Origin: Sneathiella aquimaris
GTDB lineage: Bacteria > Pseudomonadota > Alphaproteobacteria > Sneathiellales > Sneathiellaceae
Direction of reading: 5' to 3'
Assembly (NCBI RefSeq): GCF_026409565.1
Contig: NZ_CP112881.1
Span: forward strand, 248,001 to 312,000
DNA: 64,000 nucleotides
Positions 8,862 to 17,690 of this stretch are shown one piece after another. Position numbers and translations under genes: made by a program. Position 1 is the stretch's first letter. Each line of letters starts with the position of its first letter. The notes beneath the pieces are model-generated. The model was not told where the DNA came from. It searched no databases and worked only from the letters and a program-made list of their open reading frames with translations.

Positions 8862-10117
8862 CAAATTTTCTTTCCAAAAAATGTGTGTGCGCGTCCTGAT
8901 GCCACAGCCCCGGTTGCAGCTGCAGTAGCAGGTGCGGCAACAATGGCGGGTGTTGGCACGATTAACTTGCCTCTCGGTGCATAGTGCTGGGTGCTATCCT
9001 TCACGGAACTGCCGACCTGGTCAGCCATTCTGTCCGCCGCTTTGGTGACGACGCGCTCACCAAATTGTTCACGCAGCCAGACCATCATGTCGGTTGGTGC
9101 GACCCGTCCGGCCTTTATATTTTCAAGGCCTTTGACTAGGTCTTCCAGCTGCCGGGCATAGATACTTTGCTGAACGACGGTTTCCGGCCAGCGATCCGTG
9201 AAAATGTCCTGATCATGGCACGGATTGCAGACATCGATGGTGCGATTATAGAGCGATGCAATCTCGATCTCTGAGATGATAAACTTGGCCATTCGTATGA
9301 CCATGTCGGACAGTGATGTGTTTGGCCGTGCCGTGGTGCCCGCATAGTAGGACAAAAGGACCGACGGTGGCATCCGTCCGTCGATGTCCGAGTATTTGAT
9401 GTTGCGATATCGTTTGTGAAGCTGAAGCGCCAATGTCGCGGTGTTCTTGACCACAAAGGAAATCGGCTCGGGGACATCGTCAACTTCGGCATCTGCGCGG
9501 ATCGACAATGGATCGTAGTCTTCCCAACGCTTGGCAAAACTGTCGACAACACGCTGTTCCAACGGTGTGCGTGCGCGATACCAAAGACCGAACGCCTTGG
9601 TATTCATCGGCACCATATGGTCCTTGGTCGATTCTGCCGGCCCCTTGGCGTGGCAGATGTGGCTCTGCCGGTCCGGAGTCAGCAATTCGCGGATCGACGG
9701 GGAGATATCCAGATGCATCCCGTCGCTGTAATAGAGCGTGACGCACCGACTCTGGCGTACGACTTTCAGCCCACGATAGCCCTTGAGGGCTGCTTCCAGT
9801 TCCTTGAGAATTTTGAGAGGCGACATGTGGCGGAAGCTGCCGCCAAGCTGCGCCACAATGTCGAGGTCGTACTCGTCATCGGTGCCTTTGGTCGATATCG
9901 TCGCGTCGATTGACATCGAGCCCTGAGGGTAGAAGTGCTCGACCTGATCCTTGAACAACTCGGATGTTTCTTCGAGATAATTACGGACAGCCTCATAGCG
10001 TTCCACGGCTTTCTGATATTGCGTCGGCGGCAGCTGCAGGCTGAATGCGATTTCAGCAAGAATCCGGTCTAGCGGATCGTCAAACGGGTCTATGCCCTGC
10101 GTATTTGAGATGTTCAT
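8861..10117 (-). CDS. CD-NTase, cyclic oligonucleotide synthase of CBASS
   Basis: This 418-residue cGAS/DncV-like nucleotidyltransferase senses phage infection and makes a cyclic di- or trinucleotide that activates CapV. It has the pol-beta signature GS (66-67, YPQGSMSI) followed by D84 and D86 in EYDLDIV, and a third acidic residue D137 in GMHLDISP. The C-terminal tail is Ala/Gly-rich and ends HTFFGKKI, a flexible tail suited to conjugation by the E2. ATG at 10117 has GGGAGG six bases upstream. It is first in the operon, under the divergent promoter at 10213-10282. The clade and product cannot be told from reading alone. Confidence 0.9.
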   Translation of the reverse strand: MNISNTQGIDPFDDPLDRILAEIAFSLQLPPTQYQKAVERYEAVRNYLEETSELFKDQVEHFYPQGSMSIDATISTKGTDDEYDLDIVAQLGGSFRHMSPLKILKELEAALKGYRGLKVVRQSRCVTLYYSDGMHLDISPSIRELLTPDRQSHICHAKGPAESTKDHMVPMNTKAFGLWYRARTPLEQRVVDSFAKRWEDYDPLSIRADAEVDDVPEPISFVVKNTATLALQLHKRYRNIKYSDIDGRMPPSVLLSYYAGTTARPNTSLSDMVIRMAKFIISEIEIASLYNRTIDVCNPCHDQDIFTDRWPETVVQQSIYARQLEDLVKGLENIKAGRVAPTDMMVWLREQFGERVVTKAADRMADQVGSSVKDSTQHYAPRGKLIVPTPAIVAAPATAAATGAVASGRAHTFFGKKI

Positions 10118-10166
10118 TATTTACCTCCCTTTCGAGATATCTTGTCTTGCTTGCGTTGCGTTGCAT
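10080..10166 (-). CDS. Possible 28-residue leader peptide overlapping the CD-NTase start
   Basis: GGGAGG eight bases before ATG at 10166 opens a 28-codon frame that runs through the CD-NTase ribosome site and ends at 10080, inside the CD-NTase gene in another frame. Its start is basic (MQRNASKTRY). Its ribosome site is as good as that of the CD-NTase itself, so it could couple or damp CD-NTase translation. There is no protein-level evidence and it may be chance. Confidence 0.3.
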   Translation of the reverse strand: MQRNASKTRYLEREVNNEHLKYAGHRPV

Positions 10167-10212
10167 GGTGGTCCTCCCTTCGTTTAATTCACGATGGTGA
10201 AAAAAAACACTC

Positions 10213-10282
10213 GCTACTCCGAACATCATATGAGAGCTTGAAAGCCAGAGTCAAGGGTGTTATTGTTTAGCTACTCCGAACA
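10213..10282. promoter_or_regulatory. Overlapping divergent promoters with two identical 13-bp operators
   Basis: Towards the CD-NTase (minus strand): TTGACT at 10254-10249, 18 bases, then TATGAT at 10230-10225. Towards the regulator (plus strand): TTGAAA at 10238-10243, 17 bases, then TATTGT at 10261-10266. GCTACTCCGAACA occurs at 10213-10225 and again at 10270-10282, each starting at or just past a -10 box, where a bound repressor would block both start sites. The motif and promoters are visible; binding by the Xre-family regulator is inferred. Confidence 0.75.
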
Positions 10283-10304
10283 ACAACAGATTTTGGAATT
10301 TCTA

Positions 10305-10640
10305 ATGCCCGCACAGCCCAAATTTGGTACAAGAATCAAGGAATTACGGACCGGGAAAAAAATGACCCTGGACCAATTGGCTGAAGCAACTAAGAGCTCC
10401 AAAAGCTACATTTGGGAGCTGGAAAATAAAAACCCACCACGCCCTTCAGCTGAAAAACTGTCTGCGATCGCAAGGGCTCTTGGTGTCACCGTCGACTACT
10501 TGCTTGGTACCGACGAGCAGACCAAGGCTGACGCAGAGGACATGGCTTTCTTTCGCGAATATTCCGATATGCCGGATGAAACACGCAGACAGCTCCGCGA
10601 CATGGCGAAGATCTTAAGCAACAAGACCGGGCTGAAATGA
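10305..10640 (+). CDS. capH: CapH-like Xre-family repressor of the CBASS operon
   Basis: This 111-residue protein has an N-terminal Cro/C1 helix-turn-helix (MTLDQLAEATKSSKSYIWEL) and a short C-terminal helix (ETRRQLRDMAKIL). It is divergent from the CBASS operon and directly followed by a COG2856 metallopeptidase. CapH/CapP pairs regulate CBASS in this way: CapH represses, and CapP cuts CapH when DNA damage exposes single-stranded DNA. ATG at 10305 is chosen over an upstream in-frame start at 10257 because the longer form would run through the promoter and operator. It probably also represses itself. Confidence 0.82.
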   Translation: MPAQPKFGTRIKELRTGKKMTLDQLAEATKSSKSYIWELENKNPPRPSAEKLSAIARALGVTVDYLLGTDEQTKADAEDMAFFREYSDMPDETRRQLRDMAKILSNKTGLK

Positions 10641-11543
10641 ATGGGTGCCATCTCGGCTTCACCAGCTCTTAAGGAGGCTTTCCGCATCACTAGGATGCTG
10701 GACACCGTGCTGGGTGAAGACCGTTTCGATAAATCTCCCATCCAGATTGAAGAACTCGCGCTGCAGTACTCTGCACAAACCGCACCCGAAACCCCCATCC
10801 ATGAAGTCACTGAGAAAAATATTCCAGGGTGCATGGGCGCATTGGTCTATGGCGACAACCGGCCGCGACAATGGGGTATCCTCTATCATCACGACCAGAC
10901 ACCAGGTCGACGAGCCTATACGATCGCACATGAATTTGGCCACTACATCCTGCATCGCGATCTCATTGATCGCGAAGAGAAGTATGGTGGCGGCGTTTAT
11001 TGCAACGAAGACAGCATTCTGCGCCGCAATGGCGCTGGTATCGAGCAGGAAGCTGACGAATTTGCCGCCAATCTACTCATGCCGCTCAATGATTTCAGAA
11101 AGCAGATCCCTGCCAAAGCTGTTCCGAATTTTGACGATCTCGGCAATATCGCCGAAAGGTATGGTGTGTCGCTGACAGCCGCGACTTTGCGATGGATTGA
11201 ATACACTGAAACACGAGCATTGCTGGTAATCAGCAATGAAGGCTTTGCCCATTGGGCGAAGACCAGCACACCGGCCCTAAAATCAGGACGCTTTATTCGC
11301 ACACGAAACACGATGTTTGAACTGCCAGCGGCCGCAACCGCTGTAACGCACAACTACTGCGACGAAACCGCAAACGGTATCCAACAACCAGCAGACGTCT
11401 GGTTTCCTGAGCCGGTGTTAGAAATGTGCATACGATCAGAACGCTATGATCAGGAAATGACTTTACTCCATCTGGAGCGATCAGCACCTGTTCACCAAGA
11501 AGAAGTCGAAGAAGATACGTTCGACCGATTCACGCGCGGATAG
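10641..11543 (+). CDS. capP: CapP-like COG2856 (ImmA/IrrE) zinc metallopeptidase
   Basis: This 300-residue protein carries the gluzincin motif HEFGH (H97-H101) and, about 36 residues on, EADEFAANLLMP, which supplies the third metal ligand typical of ImmA/IrrE proteins. A less conserved sensor domain follows to the C-terminus. It probably cleaves the Xre-type repressor encoded just upstream (stop and start are adjacent) and so turns on the CBASS genes under stress. A phage-type ImmA acting on a prophage repressor is the alternative, but the divergent CBASS operon favours CapP. Confidence 0.85.
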   Translation: MGAISASPALKEAFRITRMLDTVLGEDRFDKSPIQIEELALQYSAQTAPETPIHEVTEKNIPGCMGALVYGDNRPRQWGILYHHDQTPGRRAYTIAHEFGHYILHRDLIDREEKYGGGVYCNEDSILRRNGAGIEQEADEFAANLLMPLNDFRKQIPAKAVPNFDDLGNIAERYGVSLTAATLRWIEYTETRALLVISNEGFAHWAKTSTPALKSGRFIRTRNTMFELPAAATAVTHNYCDETANGIQQPADVWFPEPVLEMCIRSERYDQEMTLLHLERSAPVHQEEVEEDTFDRFTRG

Positions 11544-12014
11544 GTCCTATTGGGAAATAGATGTTTTGCTCATAAAGCGAACGGCGGGTTCGAATGGCCG
11601 CAGAGCAAAATTCAGATATCTTATTCAAGGTCGGCTTTGGGCCGAAAGTGCCGACAACCAAATGAATCAAAGTCTCCATTAATTATAGAGCGTCGTCTTT
11701 ATCAAAAGACTGATCGCATTATTGTAACTTCATTGGATAGCAACTTTTTTAGCAAACTGATCTCCTCTAAGGGTGTTTGATAAAAATTTTTCCTTAAACT
11801 CAAACTAGTATTCTTTTGCGTATAAAAATAATTAATTAAATCAATGGTTTATAAAAATTATTGCACGATTAATATTTTCATATTCTGCCTTCATACAAAT
11901 TATTTTTAAAATTTTTTTCGAATTTCAGGAGGATTTTTTTTCAATTTGCACAAATAAACTTACAGAAGGTTTTTCAATCGTGAAAAATCAAAACCTAAAG
12001 AAGCCTAAAATAGT
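11544..12014. other. AT-rich gene-free stretch before the ISL3 element
   Basis: There is no gene-like reading frame of convincing composition; a 76-codon frame at 11550 has no family features. It includes long A/T runs (11780-11960) and presumably holds the left end of the ISL3 element, whose terminal repeat I could not fix. Confidence 0.5.
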
Positions 12015-13527
12015 ATGAATTTTAATGTTATTGAAAACCAACACTCAATTTCTGGATTGAGATACGCGCCTGGTCGTGAGTTCGACCATTGCCGAAATGT
12101 TTGGATCCAAAGCGCTGAGACCACGCACCGGCCCGATTGTCCCAATTGTAAACGCCCTATGCAGACCCATCGGTCTCGCAAACGCATTATCAATGATATG
12201 CCTTTTGGAGCCTTTCCGTCTGAGCTTCATATTAAATGGCGCGAGTTTCGATGCAGATGCCAGCATGGAGGTACTCGCTATGTTCACTGAGTCTTCCTAT
12301 ACATATGCGAAAGCAAATGTTCCTGGGATTTCCAGCGAACTTGGTTGCACCAATACACTGGCTGAGTTTGTTGGTAAGTATCGAAATTTGTCTCGATTGT
12401 CTGTCATAGGTGAGATGACAGGTTTATCGGGGTACCGTTTAAAAACCATTGAGAAAGCTGTGAAAGTAAGACAGCCACCCGGGATCGTAAAGAAGTTAAA
12501 CCCAAGGATTATCCGGATCGATGATCTCTCTGTCACGCGAACCTATCAGGACGAAAAGGGACGAAAAACCCTAAAGGGGCATTTGGTATTGTCTGGGGCT
12601 GGGTTTACGGAAGCCGCATTTGAGCAAGGTATCCATGATACAGGGTTTTTGGCTATGGTGGCGGGGACAACACGGGCAGATGCTGTAAAGCTGTTCCGTC
12701 AGACTCTCAATTGTGATGCTGTACAATATGTTACGCTGGATTTATCGCAAACATTAATTAGCGCGGCCTATGAGGCGTGTCCCAATGCTATTGTGGTTGC
12801 CGACAAGTTTCATGTCCTTAAATTGGTGACAGCTGCTTTTGAAAAAGTTGCAATTGACCAACGTCTTAAACTTCGCAAAGAGCGGCAGAGTTTTCAAAGA
12901 GCCAGAAACTATATGAAGCGACCGCCTAAAAACCTTAGTGATGTAGAAAAACGGGTGATGGTGGAATGGCTTGTCAGGTTGCCAGAGCTGCATCAGGCCT
13001 ATGAGCTCAGACGGGTCTTTTTTGAGCTGTTTGAAATGGATATCTCACCGCAGGACGCGCGCCGGGCCTTGCTGCGGTGGTTGGATTTTCTGCCAGCAAA
13101 AGGACCGGTGGGGACCGCGTTTCGATCCGTTGGCCAGACTGTAAAAAAGTATCTCACTGAGATTTGTGCCTATTTTCACTGTAACCTGACCAATGCGCCC
13201 GCGGAAGCCTATAACCGACGGATCAAGGAAATTGTTGCTGTAGGCGGTGTCCGGACTTTGGAGGACTTGATCGAGCGGGTGAGAGCCGGGCATGGGTATG
13301 AGGCTCGACAGGCTCTTGACCGGATTTCCAGTCAACCTCCAAAGAAGCGGCAGCCGCTTTGGAACCATGTCCCTGCTCAGAATACAGCGATTTGGGTGCG
13401 CCCGGTAAAGGCCCGGGACGGCGAATTGCCTTTGGCACCCATCCGACCGATGGGACTCCTGGAAGCCGGCGATCGATTGAGGACCTTATCTATTGCAACT
13501 CTTTTGTGGCCAGAGAAATTCCACTAA
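12015..13527 (+). pseudogene. ISL3-family transposase, frameshifted
   Basis: Two frames together make one ISL3 transposase. Bases 12015-12290 give the N-terminal zinc ribbon (CPNCKRPM ... FRCRC). From about 12270 the next frame carries the catalytic part: RIDDLSVTR, the VADKFHVLKL segment and the closing acidic residue in NAPAEAYNRRIKEI. The shift near 12270-12300 has no obvious slippery heptamer, so this looks like a disabled copy and not programmed frameshifting. The downstream hairpin terminator at 13550 lies within or just after the element. Confidence 0.8.
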
Positions 13528-13549
13528 ACCTTTGGAAAACACCGAATAA

Positions 13550-13576
13550 CCCGCCCCGCTGGGGGCGGGTTTTTTA
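13550..13576 (+). terminator. Rho-independent terminator after the ISL3 transposase
   Basis: CCCGCCCC (13550-13557) pairs with GGGGCGGG (13562-13569) and is followed by TTTTTTTA. This is a strong GC stem with a T run, in plus orientation. Confidence 0.85.
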
Positions 13577-13632
13577 TGTGGAGATGAAAGGAATAGGGCC
13601 TCAATCCCGGGAGCCCCGCAGATGAAAAATCA

Positions 13633-13748
13633 GGTGGTTTTGCCCTCCCGAAGCGTAAAAACCGCATCTTCGGAAGGGGCTGGAAATCTGCCGGTTTTGG
13701 GGCCAAGAGTCCGATAAATAAAATTATCGGACTCTTGGCAAAACCACC
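13633..13748. repeat. Nested inverted-repeat element next to the second recombinase
   Basis: There are three stems. The outer one is GGTGGTTTTGCC (13633-13644) with GGCAAAACCACC (13737-13748), perfect over 12 bp. Hairpin 1 is CCCTCCCGAAG (13643-13653) with CTTCGGAAGGG (13668-13678), 10 of 11 paired. Hairpin 2 is a perfect 16-bp inverted repeat (13702-13717 with 13724-13739) around a six-base spacer ATAAAA. AAAACCG (13658-13664) and CGGTTTT (13692-13698) can also pair. No T run follows on either strand, so it is not a simple terminator. A 16-6-16 layout resembles a tyrosine-recombinase core site, and the whole resembles a folded single-strand recombination site or structured RNA. Confidence 0.7.
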
Positions 13749-13782
13749 ACATTTTAAACAGTGCCGGGACGGGGGCTTTCTT

Positions 13783-14793
13783 TTAGTCCGGAATTCGGAT
13801 GTAGCGGGACACTCCTTCCAATGTTTTATGGCCGGATCGAGCCCGGATCTGCCACAGGCTGTCGCCTTGCAGACCGGCCCGGGTGATATAGCCGCTGCGC
13901 AAACTATGGGCGCTTATGCCATGGCTTTTCGCTTGAACCTCCTTCTCGGATATGCCCTGGCGGGTGAGCAGCTGTTGATAACGTGATTTTGTGGCGCGGG
14001 AGATCGACCGCGGGGTGAGCGCCGTTGTTCCGATGCGCCCCAGTCGGTCAACGCCGCGAAACACCGGCCCCTCTTTGAGGCCCGCCGCCTTCAACCAACG
14101 CTCTAGGGCCGCGGCCGGGCAGAGCTGTGGATCGCGCTCGCGCGGAATGACTTTGCGTTGGCCCAGGCGCTTGGCATCATTTTTGGCGCGGCGGATCAGG
14201 ATTTTGAGGGCCTCTTCTGTCCAGACACAGTCCGCGCAGTGCAGCGCGCTTAATTCACTGCGCCGAAAAGCGCCAAAAAATCCAACCAGCAACAGCGCTG
14301 CATCGCGCAGGTCCCGCACCCCCACGCCCAATCCCTGAACGATTTCCTGTAGCTCCGCATAGGTCAGCGGGATTTTGGCATCAGCCGGACGTCCCTCAAT
14401 CCGGTAAATGCCCTCCATCACGTGACGCAGCAGGGGATGATGCGGATCGAACGCCAGATCCCGGGCGTAAAACCCATCGGCAATACCGAAGACTTTGCGG
14501 GTGAGGGAGGCCGGGGCCAAATTCATCGCCCGGTCGGCCAGATATAAGGCGACCAGCGGCTCTCCGGGTCCGTCGCCGCAGGGCGCCAGATGTTGCGCCG
14601 CGCACCACTGACAGTAGGCGGTCCAATCCTGATGGTAGGCCCGCTGGGTTGTCTCGGCATGGGCGGCTTGCAAATAACATCGGGCGCGGCTAAGAGCCGG
14701 TTGGAGGGAGGCAGGAAGGGCCGCAAGGGACAGGTCGCGCCGTTGGGTTTCAGGTGCGTTTGGCTCCCCCTTAATGATGCGGTGTTTGGGCAT
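13783..14793 (-). CDS. Second tyrosine recombinase, GC-rich
   Basis: This 336-residue site-specific recombinase has a core-binding domain with AETTQRAYHQDWTAYCQWC (about 46-64) and a catalytic domain with R177 (GAFRRSEL), H296 and R299 (HSLRSG), H322 (SGHKTL) and nucleophile Y331 (SRYIR), so it appears active. It ends a few residues after the Tyr. It lacks the extra integron-integrase segment as far as I can judge. Its coding sequence is much more GC-rich than neighbouring island DNA, so it came from a different source. It points towards the nested inverted repeats 35 bases past its stop, a plausible substrate. AAAGGAAG precedes ATG at 14793. Confidence 0.88.
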   Translation of the reverse strand: MPKHRIIKGEPNAPETQRRDLSLAALPASLQPALSRARCYLQAAHAETTQRAYHQDWTAYCQWCAAQHLAPCGDGPGEPLVALYLADRAMNLAPASLTRKVFGIADGFYARDLAFDPHHPLLRHVMEGIYRIEGRPADAKIPLTYAELQEIVQGLGVGVRDLRDAALLLVGFFGAFRRSELSALHCADCVWTEEALKILIRRAKNDAKRLGQRKVIPRERDPQLCPAAALERWLKAAGLKEGPVFRGVDRLGRIGTTALTPRSISRATKSRYQQLLTRQGISEKEVQAKSHGISAHSLRSGYITRAGLQGDSLWQIRARSGHKTLEGVSRYIRIPD

Positions 14794-14963
14794 CGCACTC
14801 TTCCTTTGAGCCTTGACCTAGTGCTGCGTCAAGAGAAGTCAAGGGGGAGAGATGCGGATCGCAGCTGTTTCAATTGGCTTGCAGGCTTGTTAATTTAGAT
14901 TTTGCCTGCTCTTTTGGGAGAAGTGCGCTATATGAGATTCCATATCTGACAGGATAGAATTAA

Positions 14964-15314
14964 ATGCAACTTGAAGATGTCACAGAGGGAGAGCTGGTCG
15001 TCCCCGGCAAACTGGCAAAACTCTTGCGGACCGACGCAAAAGAGATTGCCTGGACGATTGGGCTTGATGAGAGTGTATTGAAACGCCATTCCTCTCGTCA
15101 CACGCCAGATACCCAAAGACGCCTTCGCGAGCTTGTAGACGCACTTTTGATCCTGACGCCACGCTTTGGCTCGCCCCTCATGGCTTATGCCTGGTACCGG
15201 TCTGTACCCCGCGCTGGTTTTGCCGGCTGGACGGCCATGCAGCTGGCCCAGGCTGGAAAGGTTGAGGAACTCCATTTATATCTGGGGGCCGTTGATTCGG
15301 GCGTGTTTGCCTGA
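14964..15314 (+). CDS. Orphan Xre/MbcA/ParS-type antitoxin
   Basis: This 116-residue protein has an N-terminal DNA-binding-like helical part (GKLAKLLRTDAKEIAWTIGL) and a C-terminal toxin-binding domain (DUF2384 type) with SVPRAGFAGWTAMQLAQAG and the LYLGAVDSGVFA end. These antitoxins normally neutralise an adjacent RES toxin that destroys NAD+. No RES gene is adjacent here; the only one in the window (42915) has its own antitoxin. It may act as a stand-alone regulator, or its toxin may be lost. AGGA lies upstream of ATG at 14964. GC content matches the recombinase before it. Confidence 0.72.
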   Translation: MQLEDVTEGELVVPGKLAKLLRTDAKEIAWTIGLDESVLKRHSSRHTPDTQRRLRELVDALLILTPRFGSPLMAYAWYRSVPRAGFAGWTAMQLAQAGKVEELHLYLGAVDSGVFA

Positions 15315-16072
15315 CCCGGGTCTGTCGCGGTTCCTTGTCAAAAAGACTCAATTGGCGCCATTGATGGCGTGCTAGTGTTTAACTTTTCACTTGAGTGCCT
15401 AAGTCCAATTGAAAAGAGAGACCTTGCATGGTTTTTGATAAAACTAGTCAGTCCGTGGAATCTCAATGGTTCATCATATCACGCCAGCGCAAGACAATGG
15501 CCTCTGCCAAGAGATGATACCCAATTCTCTCGCGCCAACACAGTGAGAACAACTGGCAGCTAAGGAAGACAGGAACGCAACGTCCAGGCAGGATGACAAT
15601 CAGTGATGGCCTGATCCATGACAGGCAATTGATGCCGGTTTTTCTGAATTTAAATAACCCACTTTTGGGGACTGCAGATGACGGAGCACTCACTTTTATT
15701 CGCTCAAAACCAACCTACGGACGTCAATTCTTCACGCTTTAGACTTGCCAGCCAAAAAGATACTGTCCAATGTGTCTTTTTCAATATGAGAGACACGAGA
15801 AGGCTAGCGATGCAATTTGAAAAACCAGTTTAAAGCTTCTTTGGTTTCCTTCATCTGTTTGCTTCGAACGTATACAAGCCATTCTAAACTAATCAAAAAA
15901 GGTACAAACATAATGCACTCGAAAAGTGCCGTTTGCTTCACAAACAATGTGCCGCAAAATGCAGCTAATCAAATGAACCAATATCCCTCTTAGCTTGACG
16001 TGCCATCGCTTCCAAAAAACGGGATGAAGGACGTTTACAGGATGGCAACAATTCAAACGATACGCAAATCAT
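15315..16072. other. Intergenic stretch without a recognisable gene
   Basis: Only short frames are present. One at 15593-15742 (49 codons) starts with ATG close after AGGCAGG but matches no family I know. The segment probably contains decayed DNA at the edge of the GC-rich recombinase patch; composition turns AT-rich after about 15750. Confidence 0.4.
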
Positions 16073-17029
16073 TCATGATTCCGAATGCACAGAAATGGTT
16101 GATTTCTTGAATTCTCCCGGAGTCATACCTGTCTCCTTTTTGAAAACACGAGCAAACGCTGAATCGGATGCATAGCTAACGCTTTCAGCTACATCGGTTA
16201 GCGATTTATTTGGAACCAAAAGCAGCTTTTTAGCAATTTCGATGCGCCATGCAGTTACATAACCCATCGGAGTCATAGCCATTTTTTTTTGAAATAATAC
16301 AGCAAAACTGGTTCGCGACATGCCGGCCACTTTGGCCAAAGTTTCCACGGTCCAGTTCTGGTTGGGAGATTTGTGAAAGGCATTTAGCGCCCACGATAGA
16401 TTGTGGTCCGAGAATGCATCAAGCCCCCATTCTGATGCTTCATTACTTTCTAAAAAGCTTCGAATGGCCTGTGCGAAAATTGCTTCCGACATTTTCAACG
16501 CGATCAGATCACCACCCATTCGTTGTCCACCGGTTTCGTCACGGATAACACGAAAGGTTGCTTCCATCCATTTGCCGGCGGTTTCTCCATAATCCTTAAT
16601 ATGGATATAAGGAGGCAACCGCTCGATCAGGACATGCTTTGCGTGAGGCTCAAACGAAAAATGACCACAGATGAGTTGAGTGTCTCCGTCGTCTTCATCC
16701 CCTCCATAAACCAACACTCCTGTCCCTGTGTACCCAGATAGTTCGATTACGGTCTCAAGAGGCAGAACATTTTTCCTTGTTTCGGCACTGCAATAGAGTT
16801 TGTGTGCCACGCCATGCGGAATGATGAGCAGATCACCCAGCTCCAACTCTAGTATATTTTCACTACCGGCAACTTCGACGAGGCAATTCCCGCGGTGGAC
16901 AAAATGAAACCTTGCGACATTCTCGAATTGTGGCACTTCAATTCCCCAAGGAGAGGTCAGAGATGTACGGAAATAAAGCGTTCCACGCATAGAGAGGTTT
17001 GTGAGTATGTTACTGAGAAGATCAAGCAT
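16073..17029 (-). CDS. AraC-family regulator with cupin sensor domain
   Basis: This 318-residue protein has an N-terminal cupin-type domain (RFHFVHRGNCLVEV ... LGDLLIIPHGVAHKL, the AraC_binding_6 pattern) and a C-terminal double helix-turn-helix (WTVETLAKVAGMSRTSFAVL and the SLTDVAESVSYASDSAFARV segment) ending KKETGMTPGEFKK. It is a one-component transcription activator whose ligand is unknown. It is divergent from the DUF4142 and cupredoxin genes across 136 bp, so it is a fair candidate for their regulator. It shares its layout with the AraC protein at 34966. Confidence 0.85.
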   Translation of the reverse strand: MLDLLSNILTNLSMRGTLYFRTSLTSPWGIEVPQFENVARFHFVHRGNCLVEVAGSENILELELGDLLIIPHGVAHKLYCSAETRKNVLPLETVIELSGYTGTGVLVYGGDEDDGDTQLICGHFSFEPHAKHVLIERLPPYIHIKDYGETAGKWMEATFRVIRDETGGQRMGGDLIALKMSEAIFAQAIRSFLESNEASEWGLDAFSDHNLSWALNAFHKSPNQNWTVETLAKVAGMSRTSFAVLFQKKMAMTPMGYVTAWRIEIAKKLLLVPNKSLTDVAESVSYASDSAFARVFKKETGMTPGEFKKSTISVHSES

Positions 17030-17165
17030 TTATCCAGAATATGCCATTGTCGGCTTTTGTACAGAGTCTTGAACGATCTGCGCAATATTCCGAATGATCT
17101 GAGATGGTTGCCGGTTACAACAGGCAGTATCACAGGGTTGCAAAGATTAAAAACTGGAGAAAATA

Positions 17166-17690
17166 ATGAAAAAGCTACTCACTGCGCTAGTCGGTGTAAG
17201 TCTGTTTTTTGCAACACCAAGCAACGCCGATGAAGCCGCCAATTTGAGCGATGTAGAAATTGCCCATGTTGCTTATACAGCGGACAATCTAGATATTCGT
17301 TACGCTCATTTAGCGCTTGCAAAATCAATGAACCCGGAAGTGCATAAATTCGCAAAAACGATGATCCGTGATCATGAAGCAGTAAACAGGCAAGCTTTGG
17401 CTCTGTTGAATAAACTTGGTGCTCAAGCAAAAGACAATTTTCTGAGCCAAAAGCTAAATAAGGACGGTGAAGCTATTATAGCAAAATTCAGCTTACTCAA
17501 TGGTGTAGACTTTGACAAAGCCTATGCGGCAAATGAGCTCGCCTACCATAAGGCTGTAAACAGTCTCGTGGGTGAAGTGTTCATACCGAATATCGAAAAT
17601 GCCGAAGTGAAGGCGCTTTTCGAAGAAGGTCTGAAAATCTTCAAAGCACATGAAGGTCACGCCGAAATGATGGTAAAGACTCTTCAGTAA
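17166..17690 (+). CDS. DUF4142 secreted ferritin-like four-helix protein
   Basis: This 174-residue protein has a signal peptide (MKKLLTALVGVSLFFATPSNA, cleavage near residue 21) followed by an all-helical DUF4142 domain: the IAHVAYTADNLDIRYAHLAL segment, then VHKFAKTMIRDHEAVNRQAL with the conserved DH, and a closing HEGHAEMMVKTL. The family is predicted to have a ferritin-like fold in the periplasm; its role is unknown. GGAG precedes ATG at 17166. The next gene, a cupredoxin, starts within its stop codon (TAATG), so the two are translationally coupled and may work together in copper or redox stress. Confidence 0.8.
   Translation: MKKLLTALVGVSLFFATPSNADEAANLSDVEIAHVAYTADNLDIRYAHLALAKSMNPEVHKFAKTMIRDHEAVNRQALALLNKLGAQAKDNFLSQKLNKDGEAIIAKFSLLNGVDFDKAYAANELAYHKAVNSLVGEVFIPNIENAEVKALFEEGLKIFKAHEGHAEMMVKTLQ

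Noticed and set aside
11550-11780. 76-codon frame after the CapP-like gene
   Set aside because: No ribosome site, no family features, low-complexity AT-rich end; probably chance.
13702-13739. 16-bp hairpin as terminator of the second recombinase gene
   Set aside because: No T run follows on the minus strand; it is better explained as part of the nested repeat element.
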